6,159 nucleotides of DNA from Thermococcus sp. (GCA_027065835.1 JAMONK010000221.1:1-6159), one strand, 5' to 3'; shown: positions 1 to 5,132, counted from the stretch's first letter. The notes: generated from the sequence alone by a model not told the origin. Made by a program: numbers and translations.

Positions 1-576
1 GATTCCCTCCATTCCCGGACTAATTGCAGAGTACCTGCCAAAACTTTCCTTCAAAACGACGCCCACCGCCCATGGGAGGCGCTCCCTGACATCGCCCTCG
101 ATGAGGGCCCTATCCCCCGCAACCATTGCAACCGGAACTTCCCATTCTCCGAGAAGGTAGGCGTTTAGGAGGGTCTCACTGACCTCCATTCCGTTGATTT
201 CAAGGCGGTCAAGGGCAGCACTGCTGTAGGTGTGGTCGAAGGTTGCGTGACCGGTTCCGGCCTTGGCATGGTAGCCGAGGAAAATCGCCAAATCTGCCTC
301 CTTGGCACCGGCCACCATGCTCAGCGGCCGCGGAAAGCCCCTCACGAGCTTTAGGTATGCGGGCGTCTCGTCAACCAGGATGTTGACCATCGGGCCGTGA
401 CTGTCGGCCACCACAACTTCATCAACGCCGTTCTCATGGAGGGTCTCTGCGACAACCCTAACCACTTCCGTTGCTATTTTCCGGGCTTCGGAGTAGAGGG
501 TTCCTTTCACGAAAAGGTGCTCCCTGCTGACTACGTAGGGGAGACCTTCCAGGTCGAGGGATATAAACGCCTTCAT
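1..576 (-). CDS. M55 family (DppA-like) D-aminopeptidase, C-terminus outside window
   Basis: Likely a zinc-dependent cytosolic D-aminopeptidase of peptidase family M55, which releases N-terminal residues from short (often D-amino-acid) peptides. The 192 codons seen begin MKAFISLDLEG. The metal-ligand pattern known for Bacillus DppA (Asp8, Glu10, His60, His104, Glu133) is matched almost position for position: D8 and E10 in SLDLEG, H60 in ADSHGPM, H103 in LGYHAKAG, and E134 in VSETLLNAY. The family is usually about 270-280 residues, so roughly the last third lies off the left edge. The start is supported by GGTGAT three bases upstream (580-585) and a TATA box at 607-616. The gene follows the surface-protein gene in the same direction with a 59-nt gap, but appears to have its own promoter. 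Family assignment is secure; the substrate is not known from sequence. Confidence 0.9.
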   Translation of the reverse strand, partial: MKAFISLDLEGLPYVVSREHLFVKGTLYSEARKIATEVVRVVAETLHENGVDEVVVADSHGPMVNILVDETPAYLKLVRGFPRPLSMVAGAKEADLAIFLGYHAKAGTGHATFDHTYSSAALDRLEINGMEVSETLLNAYLLGEWEVPVAMVAGDRALIEGDVRERLPWAVGVVLKESFGRYSAISPGMEGI

Positions 577-606
577 GGTATCACCAGAAAATGATGGAAG
601 CGATGA

Positions 607-616
607 GATATAAATC
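607..616 (-). promoter_or_regulatory. TATA box for the M55 aminopeptidase gene
   Basis: On the minus strand this reads GATTTATATC, preceded by the purine-rich CGAGA as a possible BRE. Its centre is about 35 nt from the start codon at 576. Transcription would then begin near 586, just before the GGTGAT ribosome binding site, leaving a leader of about 10 nt. It lies in the short gap after the surface-protein stop codon, so the peptidase can be transcribed independently. Inferred from spacing and motif only. Confidence 0.6.
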
Positions 617-635
617 TCTCGGAGGCACATGAACA

Positions 636-1757
636 CTATCTCAACGACCTAAATCCCCAGCCCAAAAGCATTAACGCCCAAATTGCCAATAGGAGTAAAA
701 CGAACTTTCCTTCCGGAGTACGATACCACTCCTCAGGGATGGTTTCAGTGTATTTGAGGGGTGGTGCGAGCACTACTATCCCTTTCTCCGACACTTGGAG
801 TAGTGGTAGCTCCTTCCAGACACCGTTCTTGTAAAAGTACAGTGAAACGTTCAAGGGTCTTGGTGGGAGACCCTTCCCGGGCTGCAGTACAATATTCCAG
901 TAGTTTTTTCCAATCCACATGCTCCCGTTGGCAAAGCCGAGTGAAACACCCGAGGGGACTATCAGTAAACCGTCGTTGAAGAACAACGCGCAGGAAAGAT
1001 CCATGGGCTTGAGAGTATCATTAACTTCCCTCAGGGGGAGCCTGTAGTGGGATGGCCAGAGCCAAACGTGATCACCAACACTCTTTGGAACCAAGCACTC
1101 CTTGTTTATGAAAGTGTACTTCCAGAAGAGAGGGAGATAGTATGTAGCGTTGTATTTGCGTTTTAGCGTCAGGTTCTCGCCTGTGGCCACGAGTTTCACC
1201 GAATCGTCAATCTTATATAAAAACCTCTCCCCCCCATTTGGCCCCGGTTTGGTGATCAGGAAGTACGGCATTGAAACGTTCAGGCCACCAATCCACCAGG
1301 GCACTTCCCCGAGCTTTTGGATTGCCCCGTCACGGTAGCGAATCACGGTTAGGGTGTTGGACACAACTGAATCCCTCATCGGAAAACTCGTGTTGGTTGA
1401 TGTAAGGAGGAAGAGGTAGAGCCAGCCATGATAAAAGGCAAAGGGCGGAAATTCACACCCAGAGAACGCCATGAAGTCAACATAGTAAGCACCAGTTTGA
1501 TTAATATAGAAGACGAAGTAAGTCCAAGGATCCACCGGCTGGAGCGTGTTTGGAGTCCACCCCGCTTCTTCATAGTAGTTGTACTGGACTCCTACGAGGG
1601 CCCCTCCGGAGTCCGCGTAGAGGACGAAGGGCTCAAGATAAACTCCCCACGGATGAGAATTATAATCCTGATCAGGAGCCGCTGAGGCAAAAGATAGTGT
1701 CAGGGATAGGAAGAGAAACAATAAAAGAGATATCCTAACGAGGTGTCCTCCGATCAT
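636..1757 (-). CDS. Membrane-anchored, probably glycosylated surface protein of unknown function
   Basis: I do not recognise a family. The 373-residue product starts MIGGHLVR, continues with a hydrophobic core (about residues 8-24) and a likely signal-peptidase site near FASA-A (about residue 26), so it is probably exported. A single transmembrane helix lies at about 352-367, followed by a short R-containing tail: a type I topology with about 320 residues outside the cell. The ectodomain is rich in aromatic residues and has eight N-glycosylation sequons (N86, N122, N160, N195, N203, N246, N277, N303) and three cysteines (101, 221, 256). The frame stays open upstream to about 2018, but the start at 1757 is preferred because it gives the signal peptide at the N-terminus and has GGAGGG six bases upstream. 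No convincing TATA box is seen; a weak candidate is at 1800-1806. It could be a solute-binding, adhesive or cell-envelope protein; sequence does not decide. Confidence 0.8.
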   Translation of the reverse strand: MIGGHLVRISLLLFLFLSLTLSFASAAPDQDYNSHPWGVYLEPFVLYADSGGALVGVQYNYYEEAGWTPNTLQPVDPWTYFVFYINQTGAYYVDFMAFSGCEFPPFAFYHGWLYLFLLTSTNTSFPMRDSVVSNTLTVIRYRDGAIQKLGEVPWWIGGLNVSMPYFLITKPGPNGGERFLYKIDDSVKLVATGENLTLKRKYNATYYLPLFWKYTFINKECLVPKSVGDHVWLWPSHYRLPLREVNDTLKPMDLSCALFFNDGLLIVPSGVSLGFANGSMWIGKNYWNIVLQPGKGLPPRPLNVSLYFYKNGVWKELPLLQVSEKGIVVLAPPLKYTETIPEEWYRTPEGKFVLLLLAIWALMLLGWGFRSLR

Positions 1758-1763
1758 TATACT

Positions 1764-1769
1764 CCCTCC
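1764..1769 (-). promoter_or_regulatory. Ribosome binding site fixing the surface-protein start
   Basis: GGAGGG on the minus strand, six bases before ATG at 1757. This strong Shine-Dalgarno, together with the signal peptide that follows immediately, argues against any start further upstream in the long open frame. Confidence 0.75.
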
Positions 1770-1827
1770 AGATACGTAATAACCTCCATTGCCTAGTTCA
1801 AAAATTCTGGCATAACCACGAAGAATA

Positions 1828-1854
1828 TTTCCGGAAAATGCGGATAATCCCCGC
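1828..1854. promoter_or_regulatory. Two adjacent palindromes in the divergent intergenic region (possible operators)
   Basis: The 149-nt gap between the divergent surface-protein and 79-residue-protein genes holds a perfect 10-bp palindrome TTTCCGGAAA (1828-1837). Five bases later comes GGATAATCC (1842-1850), a palindrome around a central base, flanked by GCGG and CCGC (1840-1854). Both sit just upstream of the TATA box at 1867-1873. They could bind a regulator acting on one or both genes. This is inference from symmetry alone; short palindromes also occur by chance. Confidence 0.3.
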
Positions 1855-1858
1855 TCAT

Positions 1859-1873
1859 GAAAAAGGTTATATA
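1859..1873 (+). promoter_or_regulatory. BRE/TATA promoter of the 79-residue protein gene
   Basis: Purine-rich GAAAAAGG (BRE-like, 1859-1866) runs directly into TTATATA (1867-1873). The TATA centre is about 37 nt before ATG at 1907. The predicted transcript start is near 1895, leaving a leader of about 12 nt that consists mostly of the GGTGAG ribosome binding site. A good archaeal promoter by motif and spacing. Confidence 0.7.
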
Positions 1874-1906
1874 GACCTTCTTTGAAAGAATAGAATGGTG
1901 AGAAGT

Positions 1907-2146
1907 ATGAAAATAGTTGAACTGGACATGAAACTCCCCTATAAAGGCAGGGGGGCCGTGTTAGCTCGTCTGTATGGTAGAATCCGGGGCAGGATACGGG
2001 ACATCCACTTCCTCCCACCCAACGCCGAGGGGGTCAGTGAGGTAAGGGTCGAGATCGTGGAGGACAACCCCGCAGGCCTTCTCTCCGAGCTCAAAAAGAT
2101 CATAAAAAACGGGAAGATAAGCTTCAGGATTCTGAGCGAGACCTGA
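1907..2146 (+). CDS. Small 79-residue protein, possible ACT/ferredoxin-like fold
   Basis: I do not recognise a named family. The product starts MKIVELDM and is 79 residues. Its likely secondary structure runs strand (2-9), helix (14-27), strand (30-38), strand (45-52), helix (55-69), strand (71-78). This is the beta-alpha-beta-beta-alpha-beta order of ACT and other ferredoxin-like domains. The first helix and the following turn are basic (KGR, RLYGRIRGR), which could instead suit nucleic acid binding. Start choice: ATG at 1907 has GGTGAG (1897-1902) four bases upstream; an in-frame ATG at 1895 would add four residues but would fall at the predicted transcript start and use the ribosome binding site as coding sequence. 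It is divergent from the surface-protein gene and converges on the cation transporter. The fold is inferred by eye. Confidence 0.75.
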   Translation: MKIVELDMKLPYKGRGAVLARLYGRIRGRIRDIHFLPPNAEGVSEVRVEIVEDNPAGLLSELKKIIKNGKISFRILSET

Positions 2147-2148
2147 CC

Positions 2149-2154
2149 TTTTTT
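2149..2154 (+). terminator. Oligo-T terminator of the 79-residue protein gene
   Basis: Six T residues begin three bases after the TGA stop at 2144-2146. Archaeal RNA polymerase terminates at T-runs without needing a hairpin. The run overlaps the stop codon (2153-2155) of the converging transporter gene, so the two 3' ends are packed together. Confidence 0.5.
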
Positions 2155-3343
2155 ACAACGAACTCAGCGCAACCCAGACCAGGAACATCGTCCCTATGAC
2201 GTCGCTGAGGGTTGTGACGACGGGTATTGCAACGTTGTCTGGATCCCAGCTATACTTTTCGGCTAGAATCGCGACAACGAGGCCTATCAGCATGGCCGTT
2301 AATATGACCACAGGGAACCCAAGGACAAAGTTCCAGAGGATCCTCGCGGGCCGATGGATGTAGTGCAGCACAACCCACATCGAGATCAGGTTCGTCAGGT
2401 AGCCTATTATGGGAGCGAGGATGAACAGGGAGAGAAGGTCGTAGAGCGTTTCTCTGCTCTTGACTGCCTCGACGCCCTCAAGATGAATCTTCGTTGAAAC
2501 CTTCGCCGCAATTATCGAGCCGAAGTTCCCCATGCTGTCGTTGACGCTGGGCCACATGACGCTGACGATGATCACTGCGTTGATTATCCTCTCGTAAGTG
2601 ACGAGCAGACCACCGGTTACGGTCTCGATGAGGGCCATCGCACCTATCACGGCCGCGAGCTCACCGAACGCCCTCCTGTGCTCATGCTTGAACTTCGCCC
2701 GAAACGCCAGCCATATCAAGATAGCCAGCATTGTAAACGCCAGGATGTAGAACGGGCCGGTGTGGTGGAGGTACAGGAGGGCAAAGTAAACCATCGTGGG
2801 CATCGTTATCAGGTCGGCCAGAGAGCTTATCAGGGGCGCAGCTATTAGATCCGGGTCGTAGCCCCTCTTGAACGGCAGTACCGTTATCAACGCAGTACCG
2901 TAGCCGAGGATGACACCGATGAATATGGCCGAGGCTATAACCATGAGCAGAACTATAACGTTCTGTACGAAGTTATGGATCATGAACAGACCAACGATCC
3001 AGAGGACTATGAGCGGAATCTTGCTGCTCAGGATCGCCATCACTATCTGGGTCGTCACCTCAGGGTCGCGAACGCTGTCGATAAGACCCAGATGAAGCTT
3101 CGTTGTGAAGCGTGATGCCAACGCGGAGAATATGTTGCCCCTAAGATCCATCAAACCAGGCATGATGAAGACCAGAATCGGGAAGTATGACATTATGGTG
3201 TTCCAGTTCTTACCAAGAACCGCGCCACCGACAAAGTCAAATATCAGGCACAGAAACAGTGCTGGAAACGACAGAAGAAACGCGTCCCTGAGCTTGCCTC
3301 TGAATGTCTTTGAAGTGCCTATTGCCGCTTTGACTACGGTCAT
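2153..3343 (-). CDS. Two-repeat MgtE/SLC41-type divalent cation (Mg2+) transporter
   Basis: A 396-residue polytopic membrane protein, probably moving Mg2+ or another divalent cation. It contains two homologous halves, each like the MgtE integral-membrane domain. Residues 62-86 (PGLMDLRGN...TTKLHLG) repeat at 265-290 (PSVNDSMGN...STKIHLEG). Residues 163-182 (YDPDLIAAP...SSLADLI) repeat at 367-386 (WDPDNVAIP...TTLSDVI). D177 and D381 fall where MgtE proteins carry a conserved acidic residue in the ion pathway. There is no N-terminal MgtE_N domain or CBS pair, unlike bacterial MgtE, so two halves in one chain resemble SLC41 carriers. ATG at 3343 is chosen over GTG at 3352 because GGTGAG lies four bases upstream, as for two other genes here. 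The leader is unusually long and contains an overlapping ORF. Cation specificity is inferred from the family. Confidence 0.9.
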   Translation of the reverse strand: MTVVKAAIGTSKTFRGKLRDAFLLSFPALFLCLIFDFVGGAVLGKNWNTIMSYFPILVFIMPGLMDLRGNIFSALASRFTTKLHLGLIDSVRDPEVTTQIVMAILSSKIPLIVLWIVGLFMIHNFVQNVIVLLMVIASAIFIGVILGYGTALITVLPFKRGYDPDLIAAPLISSLADLITMPTMVYFALLYLHHTGPFYILAFTMLAILIWLAFRAKFKHEHRRAFGELAAVIGAMALIETVTGGLLVTYERIINAVIIVSVMWPSVNDSMGNFGSIIAAKVSTKIHLEGVEAVKSRETLYDLLSLFILAPIIGYLTNLISMWVVLHYIHRPARILWNFVLGFPVVILTAMLIGLVVAILAEKYSWDPDNVAIPVVTTLSDVIGTMFLVWVALSSL

Positions 3344-3368
3344 CCTCCTCACCCCTAACGACTTTCAT
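3237..3368 (-). other. Overlapping 43-codon leader ORF at the cation transporter start (doubtful)
   Basis: ATG at 3368 is preceded at six bases by GGGAGGTG (3375-3382), the best Shine-Dalgarno match in the window. It opens a frame, MKVVRGEEDDRSQ and onward, that runs through the transporter start and ends at TGA 3237-3239, out of frame with the transporter by one base. The product is hydrophilic with no recognised domain. It may be a translated leader peptide that tunes transporter translation, or the sign of a one-base indel that cut a longer transporter N-terminus (about MKVVRGEE before MTVV). It may also be a chance ORF with an idle binding site. I cannot separate these. Confidence 0.25.
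3348..3353 (-). promoter_or_regulatory. Ribosome binding site setting the transporter start
   Basis: GGTGAG on the minus strand, four bases before ATG at 3343. The alternative GTG start at 3352 lies inside this motif and has no good binding site of its own, so the ATG is preferred. Confidence 0.65.
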
Positions 3369-3423
3369 CTCCGGCACCTCCCAGGCTTTTTTGGAACACT
3401 GGCGATTCAGGGTGGGGGAAAGA

Positions 3424-3433
3424 CTATAAAAAA
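3424..3433 (-). promoter_or_regulatory. TATA box of the transporter gene, overlapping the T-run terminator of the lipid gene
   Basis: The minus strand reads TTTTTTATAG. The six-T run (3428-3433) lies about 28 nt after the GGGP synthase stop codon and suits an archaeal oligo-T terminator. The overlapping TTTATA suits a TATA box for the transporter, with a predicted transcript start near 3403. That start gives a leader of about 60 nt to ATG 3343, much longer than the 10-12 nt leaders predicted for other genes in this window. Both roles are inferred from motif and spacing. Confidence 0.5.
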
Positions 3434-3461
3434 GTTGTGGTTCAACCGCCACGCCCGGAAT

Positions 3462-4223
3462 TCACGATTTTATTGCTGAGTTTAGCTCTTCGAGTTTCTT
3501 TCTTGCTTCTTCCACAGATCGGGCCCTCTCAACGGCCGTTCCTGTGACCACTATATCGGCACCGGCCCTCACGGCGGCTTCTGCAGCCCCCGCGGTTCTT
3601 ATACCGCCACCTACGATGAGGGGTACGTCAATGACACTCTTGACTGCCGCTATCATCTGAGGCGGAACCGGTTCCGGCGCCCCGCTCCCAGCCTCAAGGT
3701 AAACCAAGCGCATGCCCAGATACTGACCGGCGAGGGCGTAGGCGGCCGCTATCTTGGGCTTGTGACGGGGGATGGCCCTGGCGTCCCCCACCCATCCAAC
3801 GGTCTCACCGGGCTCGATTATAAGGTAGGCCATTGGAATGGGCTCAAGACCGTAGCGCTTTACCTGAATGGCACCCAGGGCCTGGGCACCCGTTATGAAG
3901 AAGGGGTTTCTGGAGTTCAAAAGACTCATGAAGAAGATGGCATCGGCGTACCCACTTATTCCGCCGTGGGAACCAGGGAACAGGATAACGGGAAGGCTTG
4001 AACTCTCCTTTATTGAACGGACGACGGCGTCCAGAACCTCACCCTCAGCACCCGTGGAACCACCAACCATCACGGCATCAACGCCAGCCTTCTCACTGAC
4101 CGCCGCAATTTTCCCGGCCATCCCGGGGCTCACATCATCCGGATCCAGAAGAACGAAGTGAAGGGGACCGTTTTTAAGCTTCTCGTGAATGTGGGTTTCA
4201 ACCTTTCCGAGCTCTAGTCTCAT
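3462..4223 (-). CDS. Geranylgeranylglyceryl phosphate synthase (group II)
   Basis: Transfers a geranylgeranyl group from geranylgeranyl diphosphate to the C3 hydroxyl of sn-glycerol-1-phosphate, the first committed ether bond of archaeal membrane lipids, with Mg2+. The 253-residue TIM-barrel protein shows the family motifs in order: FVLLDPDD (23-30, Mg2+ acidic residues), VGGSTGAEG (53-61), FPGSHGG (82-88), SLLNSRNPFFITGAQ (100-114), YLEAGSGAPEP (175-185), VGGGIRT (204-210) and TGTAVE (227-232). The last three form the glycerol-1-phosphate and phosphate site. The length is normal for group II enzymes. ATG at 4223 is chosen because GGTGAG sits four bases upstream; an in-frame ATG at 4250 would add nine residues without a binding site and lies within the upstream gene. 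Its first 26 nt overlap the upstream GIY-YIG gene, so the two are probably cotranscribed from 4682-4695 and translationally coupled. Confidence 0.96.
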   Translation of the reverse strand: MRLELGKVETHIHEKLKNGPLHFVLLDPDDVSPGMAGKIAAVSEKAGVDAVMVGGSTGAEGEVLDAVVRSIKESSSLPVILFPGSHGGISGYADAIFFMSLLNSRNPFFITGAQALGAIQVKRYGLEPIPMAYLIIEPGETVGWVGDARAIPRHKPKIAAAYALAGQYLGMRLVYLEAGSGAPEPVPPQMIAAVKSVIDVPLIVGGGIRTAGAAEAAVRAGADIVVTGTAVERARSVEEARKKLEELNSAIKS

Positions 4224-4662
4224 TTTTCTCACCGGAGTCAATAGTTTCATCCAAGCTTTTAACCTTTATCCAACGAAGGCCCAGGCGCTTCAGTATTTCG
4301 GTGAGTGTGTCGTCAGGCTCACCCTCAAAGAGGTACAGGTTCGTATCGACCCTCACGTCGCCCGCTCCGAAGCCATTAACCGGTTCCCCGTACTTCGAAA
4401 CCTCCAGTGAAAGCCGTTCCTCAAGCCGTTCCTCGCTCGGGATGAGGTACGCCCTCAGAAGTCTGGCTTTCTTGAGGAGGTAGTCTATGTGCCAGTGAAG
4501 CTTCTTGTCCCGTTTGAAATGCCTCCCCACGCGCTTCTCCAATGAGTTCATGGCGGAGCCCACGTAAACGTAGTAGCCTTCCCGGAGTTGGAAAACCCTG
4601 CCTTTCGTCCTGATTTCACCATCGGCGTCCAATTGGATCACCAGGAAGTACGATCCCCTCAT
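4198..4662 (-). CDS. DUF123 / GIY-YIG (Uri-type) nuclease-like protein
   Basis: A 154-residue archaeal GIY-YIG-superfamily protein of the DUF123 type, usually annotated as a putative Uri-family endonuclease; biochemical function is not established. The signatures are GSYFLVIQL (3-11, GIY half), GYYVYVGSA (29-37, YIG half), R48-H49 in VGRHF, and HWHIDYLL (56-63), typical of the family. The C-terminal GFGAGDVRVDTNLYLF (97-112) aligns with a segment that in relatives I recall usually reads GSSDC-x-C followed by a histidine; here the cysteines and histidine are absent. Start at ATG 4662: the TATA centre near 4688 puts the transcript start almost on the A of ATG, suggesting a leaderless message. 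A GGGGGAG at 4674-4680 is 11 bases away and probably not transcribed. It is the first gene of an operon with GGGP synthase, overlapping it by 26 nt; no metabolic link between them is evident. Confidence 0.88.
   Translation of the reverse strand: MRGSYFLVIQLDADGEIRTKGRVFQLREGYYVYVGSAMNSLEKRVGRHFKRDKKLHWHIDYLLKKARLLRAYLIPSEERLEERLSLEVSKYGEPVNGFGAGDVRVDTNLYLFEGEPDDTLTEILKRLGLRWIKVKSLDETIDSGEKNETRARKG
4228..4233 (-). promoter_or_regulatory. Ribosome binding site of the GGGP synthase gene, inside the upstream CDS
   Basis: GGTGAG on the minus strand, four bases before ATG 4223 and within the last codons of the GIY-YIG gene. It fixes the synthase start and allows re-initiation by ribosomes finishing the upstream frame. 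Confidence 0.75.
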
Positions 4663-4681
4663 GTTTGAAGGATCTCCCCCA

Positions 4682-4695
4682 GGTTTATAAATACC
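4682..4695. promoter_or_regulatory. Near-palindromic TATA element, probable bidirectional promoter
   Basis: The plus strand reads GGTTTATAAATACC and the minus strand GGTATTTATAAACC, so the TATA element is almost symmetric. It lies in the 60-nt gap between the divergent GIY-YIG (start 4662) and DUF2095-like (start 4723) genes. From a centre near 4688, transcription leftward would start at about 4663 (leaderless) and rightward at about 4713 (leader of about 10 nt with GGTG). No other TATA-like sequence is in the gap. The BRE side is more purine-rich (CCAAAGG) for the leftward direction, which may therefore be stronger. Confidence 0.65.
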
Positions 4696-4722
4696 TTTGG
4701 ACAAGTTAGAAGTGGTGTTGGC

Positions 4723-5112
4723 ATGGAGAAAAAGAAGAAAAAACCGCCCGTCGATGACTTCGCTTGGCAGGAGTACAGCAGGGAAGAGTTCAAGGAAACG
4801 TTCCCCCATCTGCACGAGGAGCTTGAAGGAGAAGGCGTCCCTGTGAGCGGGTACAGAACCAGCGAGGAGAAGGCCGAGAAGGAGCTCGACGAGATCTACG
4901 ATTTCTCCGGGTACAACCCAACCGTGGTGGATTTCCTTCGGCGCTGTGAGACCGATGAGGAGGCCCTTGAGATAATCAACTGGATGGAAGATCGCGGGGA
5001 GATAACCCACGACATCGCCAAAGAACTCCGTATAACCCTCGCAAGAAAAGGCGTCAGGGCGTTCGGTCCCAAAAAGGAGTGGGGCTGGTACGAGAAACAC
5101 GGCCGGGAGTGA
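4723..5112 (+). CDS. DUF2095-like conserved archaeal protein
   Basis: A 129-residue, highly charged, probably cytosolic protein without membrane segments. It resembles the uncharacterised DUF2095 family I associate with Thermococcales; function unknown. It opens with a lysine run (MEKKKKKPP), then an acidic helical stretch (about residues 15-60, including KETFPHLHEELEGEG). A compact conserved-looking part follows: FSGYNPTVVDFLRRC (61-75), an acidic helix TDEEALEIINWMEDRGEI (77-94), and a C-terminal VRAFGPKKEWGWYEKHG. GGTG at 4714-4717, five bases before ATG 4723, supports the start. It is divergent from the GIY-YIG gene, possibly sharing one TATA element, and convergent with AMP phosphorylase, with 20 nt between stop codons. 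No T-run follows its stop on the plus strand. The family name rests on memory of the sequence pattern and should be checked. Confidence 0.85.
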   Translation: MEKKKKKPPVDDFAWQEYSREEFKETFPHLHEELEGEGVPVSGYRTSEEKAEKELDEIYDFSGYNPTVVDFLRRCETDEEALEIINWMEDRGEITHDIAKELRITLARKGVRAFGPKKEWGWYEKHGRE

Positions 5113-5117
5113 AGCTG

Positions 5118-5123
5118 AAAAAA
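5118..5123 (-). terminator. Oligo-T terminator of the AMP phosphorylase gene
   Basis: The minus strand has six T residues, following CCTTTACC, beginning nine bases after the TGA stop of the phosphorylase gene at 5133-5135. It fits an intrinsic archaeal T-run terminator in the 20-nt gap between convergent genes. The opposite strand shows only A-richness here, so the DUF2095-like transcript probably ends further on, inside the antisense of the phosphorylase gene. Confidence 0.5.
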
Positions 5124-5132
5124 GGTAAAGGT

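Noticed and set aside
397..594. 65-codon plus-strand ORF antisense to the M55 peptidase
   Set aside because: The minus frame carries all five expected metal ligands; the plus frame is its shadow.
1758..2018. Upstream extension of the surface-protein frame by 87 codons
   Set aside because: It would bury the signal peptide inside the protein and run antisense through the promoter and start of the 79-residue gene, while ATG 1757 has GGAGGG at six bases.
3437..3454. Possible hairpin (GTGG...CCAC) just before the T-run after GGGP synthase
   Set aside because: The stem is only four base pairs, with a competing inner GGTT/AACC pairing. Archaeal termination does not need it, so it is not listed as a structure.
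3105..3479. 124-codon plus-strand ORF across the transporter start and leader
   Set aside because: It is antisense to a well-supported membrane protein, low in recognisable structure, and lacks a promoter or binding site.
4224..4250. Nine-residue N-terminal extension of GGGP synthase
   Set aside because: No ribosome binding site precedes ATG 4250, whereas GGTGAG lies four bases before ATG 4223, which also gives the family's usual N-terminus.
4663..5100. Minus-strand extension of the GIY-YIG frame to 300 codons
   Set aside because: It runs antisense across the whole DUF2095-like gene and the shared TATA element. The family normally begins with the GSY strand found right after ATG 4662.
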